Origin: Kitasatospora aureofaciens
Lineage (GTDB): Bacteria > Actinomycetota > Actinomycetes > Streptomycetales > Streptomycetaceae
Length of the DNA: 64,000 bases
Direction: 5' to 3'
Assembly: GCA_000720845.1 (NCBI GenBank)
Contig: JODU01000014.1
Coordinates: 62,001 to 126,000, forward strand
A program made the position numbers and the translations under genes. How positions within the stretch are numbered: position 1 is the stretch's first letter; every line of letters begins with the position of its first letter. This document shows, piece by piece, positions 50,869 through 59,282 of this stretch. The notes below the pieces were generated by a model. The model worked only from the letters and a program-made list of their open reading frames with translations. It made no database searches and was not told the origin of the DNA.

Positions 50869-52712
50869 GGAACGATCGCCTGCTCCACGAGCATCCGTGC
50901 GGTCGCCTCGATCGACTCGGCGTCGATCCCCGCCGCGTGCAGTTCCTCCGCAGGGGACGCGGAGCCCGGCATCGTCGTGACCGCGAGCCGCACCAGCCGG
51001 GGCACGGGCCGTCCGTCCGTGAACGCGTCCAGCACGGCGTCGCCGATCCCGCCCTCCCGGCGGTGGTCCTCCACGGTCACCAGGCAGCCGGTCTCCTCGG
51101 CGGCCGCGCGCAGGGTGGCCCGGTCGACGGGCTTGACCGAATACAGGTCGATCACCCGGACCGGGATGCCGTCCGCCGCGAGGGCGTCGGCCGCGGCCAG
51201 GGCCTCGTGCAGGGTGACGCCGGCCGCGACGACGGTGAGCCGGTCGGCGTCGGAGGAGCGCAGCACCTTGCTGCCGCCGACGGGGAACTCCTCGTCGGGG
51301 CCGTAGATCACCTTGCTCTCGCCGCGCGAGGTGCGCAGGTAGCGGATGCCCTCCAGGCCGGCCATCTCGGCGACCAGGCGCGCGGCCTGGTTGGCGTCGC
51401 ACGGGTACAGCACGGTCGAGCCGTGGATGGCCCGCATCATCGCGAGGTCCTCCAGGCCCATCTGGCTGGGCCCGTCCTGGCCGATGGCGACGCCCGCGTG
51501 GGAGCCGACGAGGTTGATGCCGGAGCCGCTGATCGAGGCCATGCGCACGAAGTCGTAGGCGCGGGTCAGGAAGGCGGCGAACGTGGTGGCGAACGGCACC
51601 CAGCCGCGGGCCGCCATCCCCACCGCGGCGGCGACCATCTGCTGCTCGGCGATGTAGCACTCGAAGTAGCGCTCGGGGTGTTCCTTGGCGAAGAACTCGG
51701 CCCGGGTGGAGTCGCCGACCTCGCCGTCGAGGGCGACGACGTCGCCGCGCGCGGTGCCGACCGCGGCGAGGGCCTCCCCGAAGGCGTTGCGGGTGGCGAT
51801 CTCGTCGCCCTGGTCGTAGCGGGGCAGCTCGGTCTGTCCGGTGCCCGTCGAGTGCAGTGCCCGGGCGGCCTCGGGGGCGTGCACCCGCACCCCGATGTCA
51901 CGGGGACCGCCGAGTTCGGCGACGGCCTCCTCGGCCTCCGGCAGCGGCTTGCCGTGCTGTCCCTCGCGGTCCTCGACCGCCCGCACGCCCTTGCCCTTGA
52001 GGGTGCGGGCGATGATCGCGGTGGGCTGGCCCTTGGTGGACAGGGCCTCGCCGTAGGCGCGGTCGATGGCGTCGACGTCATGGCCGTCGATCTCGATGGT
52101 GTGCCACTCGAAGGCCCGGAAACGGCGCGCGTACGCGTCGAGGTCGTGGCCGTGCCGGGTGGGTCCGCGCTGGCCGAGCCGGTTGACGTCGACGATCACG
52201 GTGAGGTTGTCGAGGTGCTCGTGCCCGGCGTGCTCGGCGGCCTCCCACACCGACCCCTCGGCCATCTCGCTGTCGCCGCACAGCACCCACACCCGGTAGT
52301 CGGTGCGGTCGAGCCGCTTGCCCGACAGCGCGATGCCGACGCCCACGGGCAGCCCCTGCCCGAGCGAGCCGGTGGCCGTCTCGACCCACGGCAGCCGCTG
52401 CGGAGTGGGGTGCCCCTCAAGGCGGCTGCCCAGCTTGCGGAAGGTGAGCAGTTCCTCGTCGTCGATGGCGCCGGCCGCCTTGTAGGCGGAGTAGAGCAGC
52501 GGCGAGGCGTGCCCCTTGGAGAGCACGAAGCGGTCGTTGCCGGGGTGGGCGGGGCGCTCGAAGTCGTAGCGGAGGTGGTTGGCCAGGAGTACGGCCATCA
52601 GGTCCGCGGCGGACATCGACGAGGTCGGGTGCCCGGAGCCCGCGGCGGCGGACGCCCGTACGCTGTCGACGCGCAACTGCTGTCCGAGGTCGACGAGTTC
52701 ACCGGTGTTCAT
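50865..52712 (-). CDS. transketolase (short, single-chain type)
   Basis: 615 aa; transfers two-carbon units in the pentose phosphate pathway. N-terminal thiamine-diphosphate domain: GSGHPTSSMSAADL, GDSEMAEGSVWEAAEH and DVNRLGQ. Middle pyrimidine-binding domain about 310-470 with CYIAEQQMVAAAVGMA. C-terminal domain about 490-610. It is shorter than the housekeeping bacterial enzyme and resembles the animal-type group. Its ATG overlaps the NADH dehydrogenase stop and its stop overlaps the LigD-like start. Such a link of NADH oxidation, pentose phosphate supply and a nucleotide polymerase is unusual. Confidence 0.92.
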   Translation of the reverse strand: MNTGELVDLGQQLRVDSVRASAAAGSGHPTSSMSAADLMAVLLANHLRYDFERPAHPGNDRFVLSKGHASPLLYSAYKAAGAIDDEELLTFRKLGSRLEGHPTPQRLPWVETATGSLGQGLPVGVGIALSGKRLDRTDYRVWVLCGDSEMAEGSVWEAAEHAGHEHLDNLTVIVDVNRLGQRGPTRHGHDLDAYARRFRAFEWHTIEIDGHDVDAIDRAYGEALSTKGQPTAIIARTLKGKGVRAVEDREGQHGKPLPEAEEAVAELGGPRDIGVRVHAPEAARALHSTGTGQTELPRYDQGDEIATRNAFGEALAAVGTARGDVVALDGEVGDSTRAEFFAKEHPERYFECYIAEQQMVAAAVGMAARGWVPFATTFAAFLTRAYDFVRMASISGSGINLVGSHAGVAIGQDGPSQMGLEDLAMMRAIHGSTVLYPCDANQAARLVAEMAGLEGIRYLRTSRGESKVIYGPDEEFPVGGSKVLRSSDADRLTVVAAGVTLHEALAAADALAADGIPVRVIDLYSVKPVDRATLRAAAEETGCLVTVEDHRREGGIGDAVLDAFTDGRPVPRLVRLAVTTMPGSASPAEELHAAGIDAESIEATARMLVEQAIVP

Positions 52713-54601
52713 GAGTCTCCTTCCGCGGCGCGGCCGTCGGTGCGCTTGACGGGGCCGGGGGCGATGTCGGGTCCGGGGCGCGGCTGGTTCGCCGGGGGTT
52801 CGGGGCCGGGGTCGGTGGGCGGGTCCGCGGACCGGCTCGGTCCGGACGGGGCGGTGGGCCGCTTCCCTGCGGAGCCCGTTCCGGGGGCGCGGGATGCCTT
52901 GCCCGGGGCTCCCCGGGCGGTGCGCGGTCCGGCGGCCTCGACGGCGCGGCGCGGCTTGCCGGACGCACGGGGCGAGCCGGACTGGCTCCGCTTCGCCCGC
53001 GCACCGCGCGGCGGGTTCCCGGCGGCCTCGGTACCGGGCCTGTGCTCGGCCGGTTCACCGCCCGGCTGATTCCTGGCGGGCTCGCCACCCGGTTGCCCTT
53101 TCGCGGGCTCACCGCCCGGCTGGTTCCTCGCGGGCTCACCGCCCGGCTGCCGCTTGGCGGGCTCGCCCTCCGGGTGTTTCTTCGCGGGCTCGCCACCCGG
53201 TTGCCCTTTCGCGGGCTCACCGCCCGGCTGGTTCCTCGCCTCGTCGCCGTCGGCATGGTTCCCGGCGGGGCCGGTGTCCCTGCCGGTCCGGTCGGGGCCG
53301 CCCGGTACCCGCGCGATCTCGGGCGAGGCCGACTCCAGCGGCACGGACCAGGACCGTACGAGACCGAGCTGTACGGCCTGACGGGGCAGCACCGCGTCGA
53401 GCAGCCAGTCGGCGGCGACCCGCACGCGATTGCCCGGCATCGCCGCGAGGTGGTATCCGCGGGTGACCGCGCCCGCCGCCGGGCCGGACATCGGCAGGCC
53501 GAGCGGGTTGGCGGCGGCCTTGACCCCACCGAGGTCCACGACGAACCCCAGGTCACGGTGGCGGTAGGCCCGCCGCTGCCCGATGCCGAGCGACGCGGCG
53601 ACGTTCTGGGCGCAGACCTTGCCGTGCCGCCAGGCGTGCTGTGCGGTCATCGGCGTGTACTGGCCCGGCTGGTTCAGGTCGGGCACCGCGGCCACGTCGC
53701 CGCAGGCGAACAGCTCGGGCCGTCCCGGCACCTGGAGGTGGGGGTCGACGAGCAGCCGGCCGCGTTCCATGGGCAGCCCCAGGGACTCCACCAGCGGGTC
53801 GGGCCTCACGCCCACGCACCACACCAGCGTGCGGGTGTCGACGCTCGTGCCGTCGGTCAGCAGGACCCCGTCGTGCGTGGCCTCCTGCACGGAGGTCCCC
53901 ATCCGTACGTCGACGCCCCGCTGCCGCAGCACCCGCTCGGCGGTGCGGGAGAGCCGTTCGTCCATCTCGGGCATCACCCGGGGCGCCACGTCGAGCAGCA
54001 TCCAGCGGGGCCGCATGCCGGTGCGCATCGGGTGCCTGCGGACCTGCGCGTCGGTGTACATCGCGCCGTGCGCGGCGACCTCGGTGCCGGTGTATCCCGC
54101 GCCGACCACGACGAACGTGCACCGCGCGGCACACTCCGCCCGGTCGTCGGCCGCCGCGGCCAGCTCCACCTGCCGGGTCACGTGGTCGCGCAGGTAGAGC
54201 GCCTCCGGCAGCCCGCGGAAGCCGTGGGCGTGCTCGGCGACACCGGGGACGGGCAGCAGTTTGTTGACGCTGCCCGCGGCGAGCACCAGCCGGTCGAAGG
54301 GCAGGGTGCCCTCCTCCCCCTCCGGGCCGGTGTAGTGCACCGTGTGCCCGTCGAGGTCGATGCCGTCGGCCTCCCCGAGCACCAGCCGTACGTGCGGCAG
54401 CGTGCCCGACAGGGACACGCTGACCCGGCGCGGTTCCAGGATCCCGGCGGCGACCTGGGGCAGCAGGGGCAGGTAGAGGAAGTAGTCGGTCGGGTTCAGC
54501 AGGGTGATGTCGGCCTGGTGCCGGGTGAGCCGGGACAGGGTGCGGGCCGTCCGGTACCCGGCGAAGCCGGCACCGACGATCACGATGCGGGGTCGGCTCA
54601 C
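52709..54601 (-). CDS. type II NADH dehydrogenase-like flavoprotein with repeat tail
   Basis: 630 aa. Residues 1-430 are an NDH-2/FAD-dependent oxidoreductase: FAD motif VIVGAGFAGYRTA, NADH motif VVVGAGYTGTEVA and FAD-closing LFACGDVAAVPD. It would pass electrons from NADH to menaquinone at the inner membrane face. From about 430 there is a disordered extension of 200 residues, including eight 9-residue PGGEPA-type repeats (457-528) and a basic Pro/Arg/Ser end. GTG at 54601 with CGGAGG. The tail is absent from ordinary NDH-2. First gene of the NDH/transketolase/LigD-like operon. Confidence 0.88.
   Translation of the reverse strand: MSRPRIVIVGAGFAGYRTARTLSRLTRHQADITLLNPTDYFLYLPLLPQVAAGILEPRRVSVSLSGTLPHVRLVLGEADGIDLDGHTVHYTGPEGEEGTLPFDRLVLAAGSVNKLLPVPGVAEHAHGFRGLPEALYLRDHVTRQVELAAAADDRAECAARCTFVVVGAGYTGTEVAAHGAMYTDAQVRRHPMRTGMRPRWMLLDVAPRVMPEMDERLSRTAERVLRQRGVDVRMGTSVQEATHDGVLLTDGTSVDTRTLVWCVGVRPDPLVESLGLPMERGRLLVDPHLQVPGRPELFACGDVAAVPDLNQPGQYTPMTAQHAWRHGKVCAQNVAASLGIGQRRAYRHRDLGFVVDLGGVKAAANPLGLPMSGPAAGAVTRGYHLAAMPGNRVRVAADWLLDAVLPRQAVQLGLVRSWSVPLESASPEIARVPGGPDRTGRDTGPAGNHADGDEARNQPGGEPAKGQPGGEPAKKHPEGEPAKRQPGGEPARNQPGGEPAKGQPGGEPARNQPGGEPAEHRPGTEAAGNPPRGARAKRSQSGSPRASGKPRRAVEAAGPRTARGAPGKASRAPGTGSAGKRPTAPSGPSRSADPPTDPGPEPPANQPRPGPDIAPGPVKRTDGRAAEGDS
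53018..53233 (-). repeat. 27-bp coding repeat in the NADH dehydrogenase tail
   Basis: Eight tandem copies, six close and two degenerate, encode NQPGGEPAK-like nonapeptides. The DNA repeats are near identical over many positions, so expansion is probably recent. Confidence 0.85.
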
Positions 54602-54717
54602 GGTTCGCCTCCGGGCTGTCGCGTACCTCGTGAGCCTTCCGCGTCCCCTGGGCCGGGGCGCCCAAACGTCCGCACGGAGGCAGCCGCACGTCCGCGCCGG
54701 AAGCCGCCGCGCCGCCG

Positions 54718-54741
54718 GTTTCCGGCCCCGCGTCCGGGTAC
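54718..54741 (+). promoter_or_regulatory. SigB-class promoter of the F420-type oxidoreductase gene
   Basis: GTTT (54718-54721), 14 bases, GGGTAC (54736-54741), a full consensus match. The predicted start is about 35-40 bases before the ATG at 54785. Confidence 0.75.
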
Positions 54742-54784
54742 CCGGCCCCGGAACCACCCGCTCCCTGTCCGGAGGCAGCCCCCC

Positions 54785-55747
54785 ATGCCCGAATACGGCT
54801 ATTTCCTCTCGTGCGAGCAGTACGGTCCCGCGGAGCTGATCGAGCAGGCGCGGATGGCCGAGCAGGCCGGCTTCCAGGCGCTGTGGATCTCGGACCACTA
54901 CCACCCCTGGAACGGCGAACAGGGCCAGAGCCCCTTCGTGTGGTCGGTGATCGGCGCGCTGTCCGAGGCGGTGTCCCTGCCGATCGAGACGGCGGTGACC
55001 TGCCCGACGGTGCGCATCCACCCCGCGGTGGTGGCGCAGGCCGCGGCGACCAGCGCGGTGATGACGGACGGCCGTTTCCGGCTGGGCGTCGGCACCGGCG
55101 AGGCGCTGAACGAGCACATCTTCGGCGACGCCTGGCCGGCCGCGCACGTACGCCTGGAGATGCTGGAGGAGGCCATCCTGATCATCCGGCGGCTGCTCGG
55201 CGGCGAGGAGGTCAACCACCACGGCACCCACTACACGGTGGAGAACGCCCGCCTGTACACGGTGCCCGACGAGCCGGTCCCGATCGACATCTCGGGCTTC
55301 GGCCCGGCGGCGACGAAGCTGGCGGCCCGGGTCGGCGACGGCTACATCACGATGATGCCGGACGCCTCGATGGTGGAGCAGTACCGCAAGGGCGGGGGCG
55401 GCGGGAAGCTGGTCAGCGGCGGCACCAAGGTCTGCTACGACACCGACAAGGACGCGGCCGTACGCACCGTGCACCGGCTGTGGGCCAATGAGCAGCTGCC
55501 CGGCGAGCTGAGCCAGGTGCTGCCCTCGCCGAAACACTTCGAGCAGGCGCAGACCCTGGTCACCGAGGACATGGTCCGCGACAACCGGGTGTGCGGCGAC
55601 GACGTGGACGAGCACGTGGCGGAGCTGAAGCAGTTCGCCGACGCCGGTTTCGACCGGGTCTACGTCAACCAGATCGGCCCGGACCTGCGCGGCTTCTTCG
55701 ACCTCTACCGCACCAAGGTGCTGCCGCAGCTCCAGCAGAGCGCCTGA
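54785..55747 (+). CDS. F420-dependent oxidoreductase, glucose-6-phosphate dehydrogenase-like LLM family
   Basis: 320 aa; TIM-barrel luciferase-like fold. EYGYFLSCEQYGPAELIEQA at the start, LWISDHYHPWNGEQGQSPF, GRFRLGVGTGEALNEHI and EEAILIIRRLLGGEEV fit the FGD-like subgroup. It would oxidise a substrate with coenzyme F420. The exact substrate is not assured. GGAGG precedes the ATG. Divergent from the NDH operon, and under a SigB-class promoter, so a redox-stress role is plausible. Confidence 0.88.
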   Translation: MPEYGYFLSCEQYGPAELIEQARMAEQAGFQALWISDHYHPWNGEQGQSPFVWSVIGALSEAVSLPIETAVTCPTVRIHPAVVAQAAATSAVMTDGRFRLGVGTGEALNEHIFGDAWPAAHVRLEMLEEAILIIRRLLGGEEVNHHGTHYTVENARLYTVPDEPVPIDISGFGPAATKLAARVGDGYITMMPDASMVEQYRKGGGGGKLVSGGTKVCYDTDKDAAVRTVHRLWANEQLPGELSQVLPSPKHFEQAQTLVTEDMVRDNRVCGDDVDEHVAELKQFADAGFDRVYVNQIGPDLRGFFDLYRTKVLPQLQQSA

Positions 55748-55765
55748 CGCACGGCGCGCACAGGA

Positions 55766-55800
55766 GTACGCCCGCACGGATGCCGTCCGTGCGGGCGTAC
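55766..55800. terminator. bidirectional terminator
   Basis: A perfect 15-bp stem (55766-55780 with 55786-55800) and a 5-base loop between the F420-type gene and the convergent holin-X-like gene. Confidence 0.85.
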
Positions 55801-55820
55801 CCCTGTCTGTGCGCGGCCGG

Positions 55821-56351
55821 TCAGCCGCGCCCGTGCTTGTTCTCGGGGTCGACGTCGCCCTGGCGCGGTGCGGCGGGCCCGGTGCCGCCCGGTGCGGGTG
55901 TGCCCGCGCCCGGGGCGCCGGTCGCGCCGCCCGCACCGCCGGGCGCCACGGGTGGCATCGGCGGGTAGGGCACGCCGAGTCCGCCCGGAGGCGCCGCGGG
56001 CGCGCCGCCAGCCGGGACGTGGTCGTGCCCGGTGCCGGATGCCCCACCCGGCCGCGACGGGTGCGGCCGGGCCGCGCCCCGCAGCAGATAGGCCGCGACG
56101 CCCAGGAGGGCGGCCGTGATCAGCGCGGCGGCCCAGCCCGGGAGCGCGAGGGCGAGCGCCAGTCCCACGGCGAGCGCGACGGCGGCGCCCGCGTACAGGG
56201 CGGCGGTGCCGGACGCGGCGTACAGCGCGGCCTTGCGGCGCTGCCTGCGGGTCTGTTCACGCAGTTCGTCGCGCACGGTCTCGCGTGCCACCTGCGCCAG
56301 TTCGTCGACCAGTTGCCTGTCCAGGTGTTCCAAGTGATCCATGCGGTCCAT
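55821..56351 (-). CDS. holin-X-like membrane protein with Pro/Gly-rich tail
   Basis: 176 aa. An amphipathic N-terminal helix (MDRMDHLEHLDRQLVDELAQ in part), a basic REQTRRQRRK patch and two close transmembrane helices (about 42-88) fit the actinobacterial holin-X/putative phage-holin superfamily. The last 80 residues are Pro/Gly/Ala-rich. The ATG at 56351 is chosen; 56342 is also in frame. These are ordinary chromosomal membrane proteins, not phage lysis genes. A GGGTACCC palindrome lies just upstream but lacks a good -35. Confidence 0.75.
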   Translation of the reverse strand: MDRMDHLEHLDRQLVDELAQVARETVRDELREQTRRQRRKAALYAASGTAALYAGAAVALAVGLALALALPGWAAALITAALLGVAAYLLRGAARPHPSRPGGASGTGHDHVPAGGAPAAPPGGLGVPYPPMPPVAPGGAGGATGAPGAGTPAPGGTGPAAPRQGDVDPENKHGRG

Positions 56352-56431
56352 GTGTTGCGGGTACCCGCCGGCCCGGCTTCCATGGCCGGACGGGAAGTGG
56401 ACGGCCGGTCGTTCCAACTAGGCTCGTCCGT

Positions 56432-56779
56432 ATGGACATTCTGGGAGCCACACTGCGCATCTACGTCGACGACCTGGACAAGGCGATTCCCTTCTACGAG
56501 GGCCTGGCCGGCGGCGAGGCCCTCCGTTTCGAACGCGGCGGCGTCCAGGTCGCCGCCATCGGCTGCTTCCTGCTGATGAGCGGGCCGGAGTCCCAGCTCG
56601 AGGTGTTGCGCAAGGTGGCCGCGACCATCGCCGTGTCGGACGTCGAGGAGACCCACCGCCTCCTCGGTTCACTGGGCGCGGACATCATCGCGGGCCCGGT
56701 CGCGACGCCCGGGGGCCGCAATCTGATCGCCCGGCATCCGGACGGCGCGATCTACGAGTACGTGGACCGGCAGCAGTAG
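56432..56779 (+). CDS. VOC (glyoxalase-like) family protein
   Basis: 115 aa; one VOC module with LGATLRIYVDDLDKAIPFYEGLAG at the start, GCFLLMSG in the middle and GRNLIARHPDGAIYEYV at the end. It is a bare single domain with no recognisable substrate motif. ATG at 56432. Divergent from the holin-X-like gene over 80 bases. Confidence 0.86.
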   Translation: MDILGATLRIYVDDLDKAIPFYEGLAGGEALRFERGGVQVAAIGCFLLMSGPESQLEVLRKVAATIAVSDVEETHRLLGSLGADIIAGPVATPGGRNLIARHPDGAIYEYVDRQQ

Positions 56780-56814
56780 GGCACCGCCAAGTCATCCGAG
56801 GGGCCGGGCGGGGC

Positions 56815-58779
56815 TCAGTCCGCGTCCGGCCACATCCGGAAGTCGTAGCGGGCCGGGAGCGGTGCGTCGTCCAGCCTCGCCCACAGCAGACCGATGGTGT
56901 CGGCGCCCTCCCTCAGGTCGGCGACCTCGAAGCCCTCCTCGAACACGGCCCGCGCGTCCTCGTACCGCCCCTCCGCGGCCAGCAACTCGCCCTCGGTCAG
57001 CCGGAACCGGCCGCGGGCCCGCGTCGCGGGGTCCAGTCGGTCCCACACGGTCCGGGCGTCCGCGGTGCGCCCGACCGCGAGCAGCGCCCCGATCGCCTCC
57101 CGGCCCAGCGCCGCGGTGACAGCCACCCACCTCCCGTCCCCCTTCTCCGCCGCGTCGGTCCGGCGTGCGCACAGGTCGTCGAAGGCCTCCGCGTACCGCT
57201 CGGCGGCGCGCTCGCGGTGGCCGTCGTGCTGGTCGGCGACGGCGAGGCAGCGCAGCAACGGCCAGCGGTCCACGGCCGACCCGAGTCCCCGCTCCCAACT
57301 GCGCACCGCCTGCGCCCGGTCGTCGCCGTGCCACTGGGCGACCCCGAGGTGGTACTCGGCCGACGGGGTGGCGGCCGTGGTCTCCAGCATGTCCCGCCAG
57401 GGCGGGGCGACCAACGTCCCGCCGGGCGGCTCGTGGTGTTCCGGTTCGGGCAGTGAACCGGTGCGCAGCAGGTGCAACCAGGGCCGCTGTTCCTCGCCGA
57501 GGGTGTCCTCGTCGAAGGGGGTGCCGGGCAGCTTCCAGCCGGCCCGCAGCACTTCCAGCGCGCCCCAGCCCGACCCGGTGGCGAGGCGCTCGCCGGGTTC
57601 GGTGTCGGCGTGCGCCCGCCAGGCGTCGTACGCGGAGTCGACGTCGGCCCGGGGCAGGGCGGCCTCCAGCCGGTCCTCGGCCCGGTGGAGCACGGTGTGC
57701 CAGTCGCCCTCCGGCGAGGCGTCGAGCGGCCCGTAGGCCTCCAGCCAGGACACCTCGCTCTCCGCTTCCAGCCTGACGTGTTCGAGCTGGGTGCGGACGA
57801 GTCCCGCCTGGATCTCGCAGTAGCCGCCGGTGCCGGGCTCGGTGAGCCATTCCTGCCAGCGGCGTCCGCCGGGGCCGGTGCCCCACACGAACAGCTTGCG
57901 GCCGCGCAGCAGGTCGGTGGAGGTCTGCACCAGACCCTGGCCCTGCTGGTCCAGCGCAGCGATCCAGCGGCGCCGGCCGTCCGGCACCTCGTAGAAGTAG
58001 TCGGCGGCGTAGGTGCTGTTCAGCGGGTACGTCCGGTCGACGCCGTCGTACTCCGGGACGGGCACCCTGCGCAGCCGTCGTTCATAACCGAAGTGCCAGG
58101 CCTCGTCGGCGGGGGCGAGGACGCGGCGGTCCTCGGGGACGGCGATGTTGGACCACCAGTAGGTGGGCACCGGGCGCTCGTGCGGGTTGCGGATGCGGGC
58201 GCCGACGTAGAGGAAGTCCGAGCCGTCCGGCAGCCACAGGTCGACCTGGAAGGGCAGGTCGCGCAGCCGTTCCCACTCCCACAGCCGCAGCATCTGGCCG
58301 CCGTCGGGGGCGGGGACGCGGGCGGCGTGCACCGGCGAGCAGGACAGGGTGGTGTGGCCGGTGGCGCCGATGTTCCACTCGATGCCGCCGGAGAACCAGG
58401 CGCCGTTGAGGGCGAAGTTGGCGGGCTGGAGCACGGGGTTGACGTAGAGGAGCTCGCGGTCGGTGGGCTTGTGGTGGAGGGAGGCGACGCGTCCGCCAAG
58501 GCCCGGCAGGACGGTGGCCCGCAGCCGGTCGTTCTCCATGACGAGCGCGTCCAGCGCGCGCGGTGCGCGCTCCCGGTCGTAGCCGTCCCGGACCTGGACG
58601 GGCAGCAGGCTGCGCAGCGGCTCGTAGTCGACCTGGCGGGCCATGTCGGGCGGCAGGCCCGCCCGGTCGCGGTCGTCGATGCGGTGGGCCTCGTCCAGGG
58701 GGCGCAGCGGCGGCAGGGGGTTGTCCGGCCCCAGCGGCGCGGCGGGCAGGGTCAGTACCTCGCGTCGGATCGTCGTCAC
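56815..58779 (-). CDS. DUF5107 protein with TPR-like C-terminus
   Basis: 654 aa. Residues about 60-350 fit the DUF5107 beta-sandwich, probably carbohydrate-related and near the galactose-mutarotase fold: TVLPGLGGRVASLHHK, NGAWFSGGIEWNIGATGH, TYWWSNIAVPED. Residues about 400-650 have TPR-like helices (YHLGVAQWHGDDRAQAVRSW, ARAVFEEGFEVADLREGAD). GTG at 58779. No signal peptide, so cytoplasmic. It may act on a sugar; the substrate is unknown. Confidence 0.82.
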   Translation of the reverse strand: MTTIRREVLTLPAAPLGPDNPLPPLRPLDEAHRIDDRDRAGLPPDMARQVDYEPLRSLLPVQVRDGYDRERAPRALDALVMENDRLRATVLPGLGGRVASLHHKPTDRELLYVNPVLQPANFALNGAWFSGGIEWNIGATGHTTLSCSPVHAARVPAPDGGQMLRLWEWERLRDLPFQVDLWLPDGSDFLYVGARIRNPHERPVPTYWWSNIAVPEDRRVLAPADEAWHFGYERRLRRVPVPEYDGVDRTYPLNSTYAADYFYEVPDGRRRWIAALDQQGQGLVQTSTDLLRGRKLFVWGTGPGGRRWQEWLTEPGTGGYCEIQAGLVRTQLEHVRLEAESEVSWLEAYGPLDASPEGDWHTVLHRAEDRLEAALPRADVDSAYDAWRAHADTEPGERLATGSGWGALEVLRAGWKLPGTPFDEDTLGEEQRPWLHLLRTGSLPEPEHHEPPGGTLVAPPWRDMLETTAATPSAEYHLGVAQWHGDDRAQAVRSWERGLGSAVDRWPLLRCLAVADQHDGHRERAAERYAEAFDDLCARRTDAAEKGDGRWVAVTAALGREAIGALLAVGRTADARTVWDRLDPATRARGRFRLTEGELLAAEGRYEDARAVFEEGFEVADLREGADTIGLLWARLDDAPLPARYDFRMWPDAD

Positions 58780-58842
58780 GGTTCCCCATGGAAGCCGCTC
58801 CCCGGCTCGGTGAACAGGGGCTCCGTCGGCGGGGCCGGGGCG

Positions 58843-58855
58843 ACGTGAGTCACGT
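58843..58855. promoter_or_regulatory. 13-bp palindrome, operator candidate
   Basis: ACGTGA-g-TCACGT lies in the divergent space between the DUF5107 and DUF6204 genes. The site is perfect but short, and no regulator is assigned. Confidence 0.35.
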
Positions 58856-58934
58856 TTAATCCGCTGGGGCCCGGTACGGGCGCGGGCATAGGGTCGGGCC
58901 GTCGGCGCGGGGAGAAGACGAAGGAGAGCGGCAC

Positions 58935-59282
58935 GTGAGTGAGCAGCACACCTACCGGGTGATCGTCCGGGGCACCTGGGAGGGGCTGTCCGAACAGGCG
59001 CGGGCCCGGTTGCTCGCCGAGGCGGACGAGCACGGGATGGCGAGCATGCGGTTCACCGAGGAGGGCTCGCTGTCGTACGAGCCCGCTCCGCTGAAGCACT
59101 TCTCGATGCGCTACGTGGTGGTGTCGGACGCGGCGGACGGCGAGGAGATGGCGGGCGCGATCGCGCAGGACCGGGCCGAGGGCGCACTGCGCGGGCTCGG
59201 CTACGGGTTCCGCGACCTCAGGTGCACGGTGACGGACCTGGACACGGTGAAGGTCAACCGGAAGTCACGGTCTCGGCGGTGA
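58935..59282 (+). CDS. DUF6204 family protein
   Basis: 115 aa, soluble. TYRVIVRGTWEGLSEQARARLL and FTEEGSLSYEPAPLKHFSMRYVV (parts) mark a small actinobacterial family of unknown function. GTG at 58935 with AAGGAGA. Its 3' end overlaps the convergent GNAT gene by 29 bases. Confidence 0.8.
   Translation: MSEQHTYRVIVRGTWEGLSEQARARLLAEADEHGMASMRFTEEGSLSYEPAPLKHFSMRYVVVSDAADGEEMAGAIAQDRAEGALRGLGYGFRDLRCTVTDLDTVKVNRKSRSRR

Noticed and set aside
50865..52712. 1-deoxyxylulose-5-phosphate synthase instead of transketolase
   Set aside because: The domain order and the GDSEMAEGSVWEA and SGHPTSSM segments fit short transketolases better; DXS-specific motifs were not seen.
56359..56366. GGGTACCC before the holin-X-like gene as a SigB-class promoter
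   Set aside because: No GNNT element is found 14-16 bases upstream on either strand, so only half of the motif is present.
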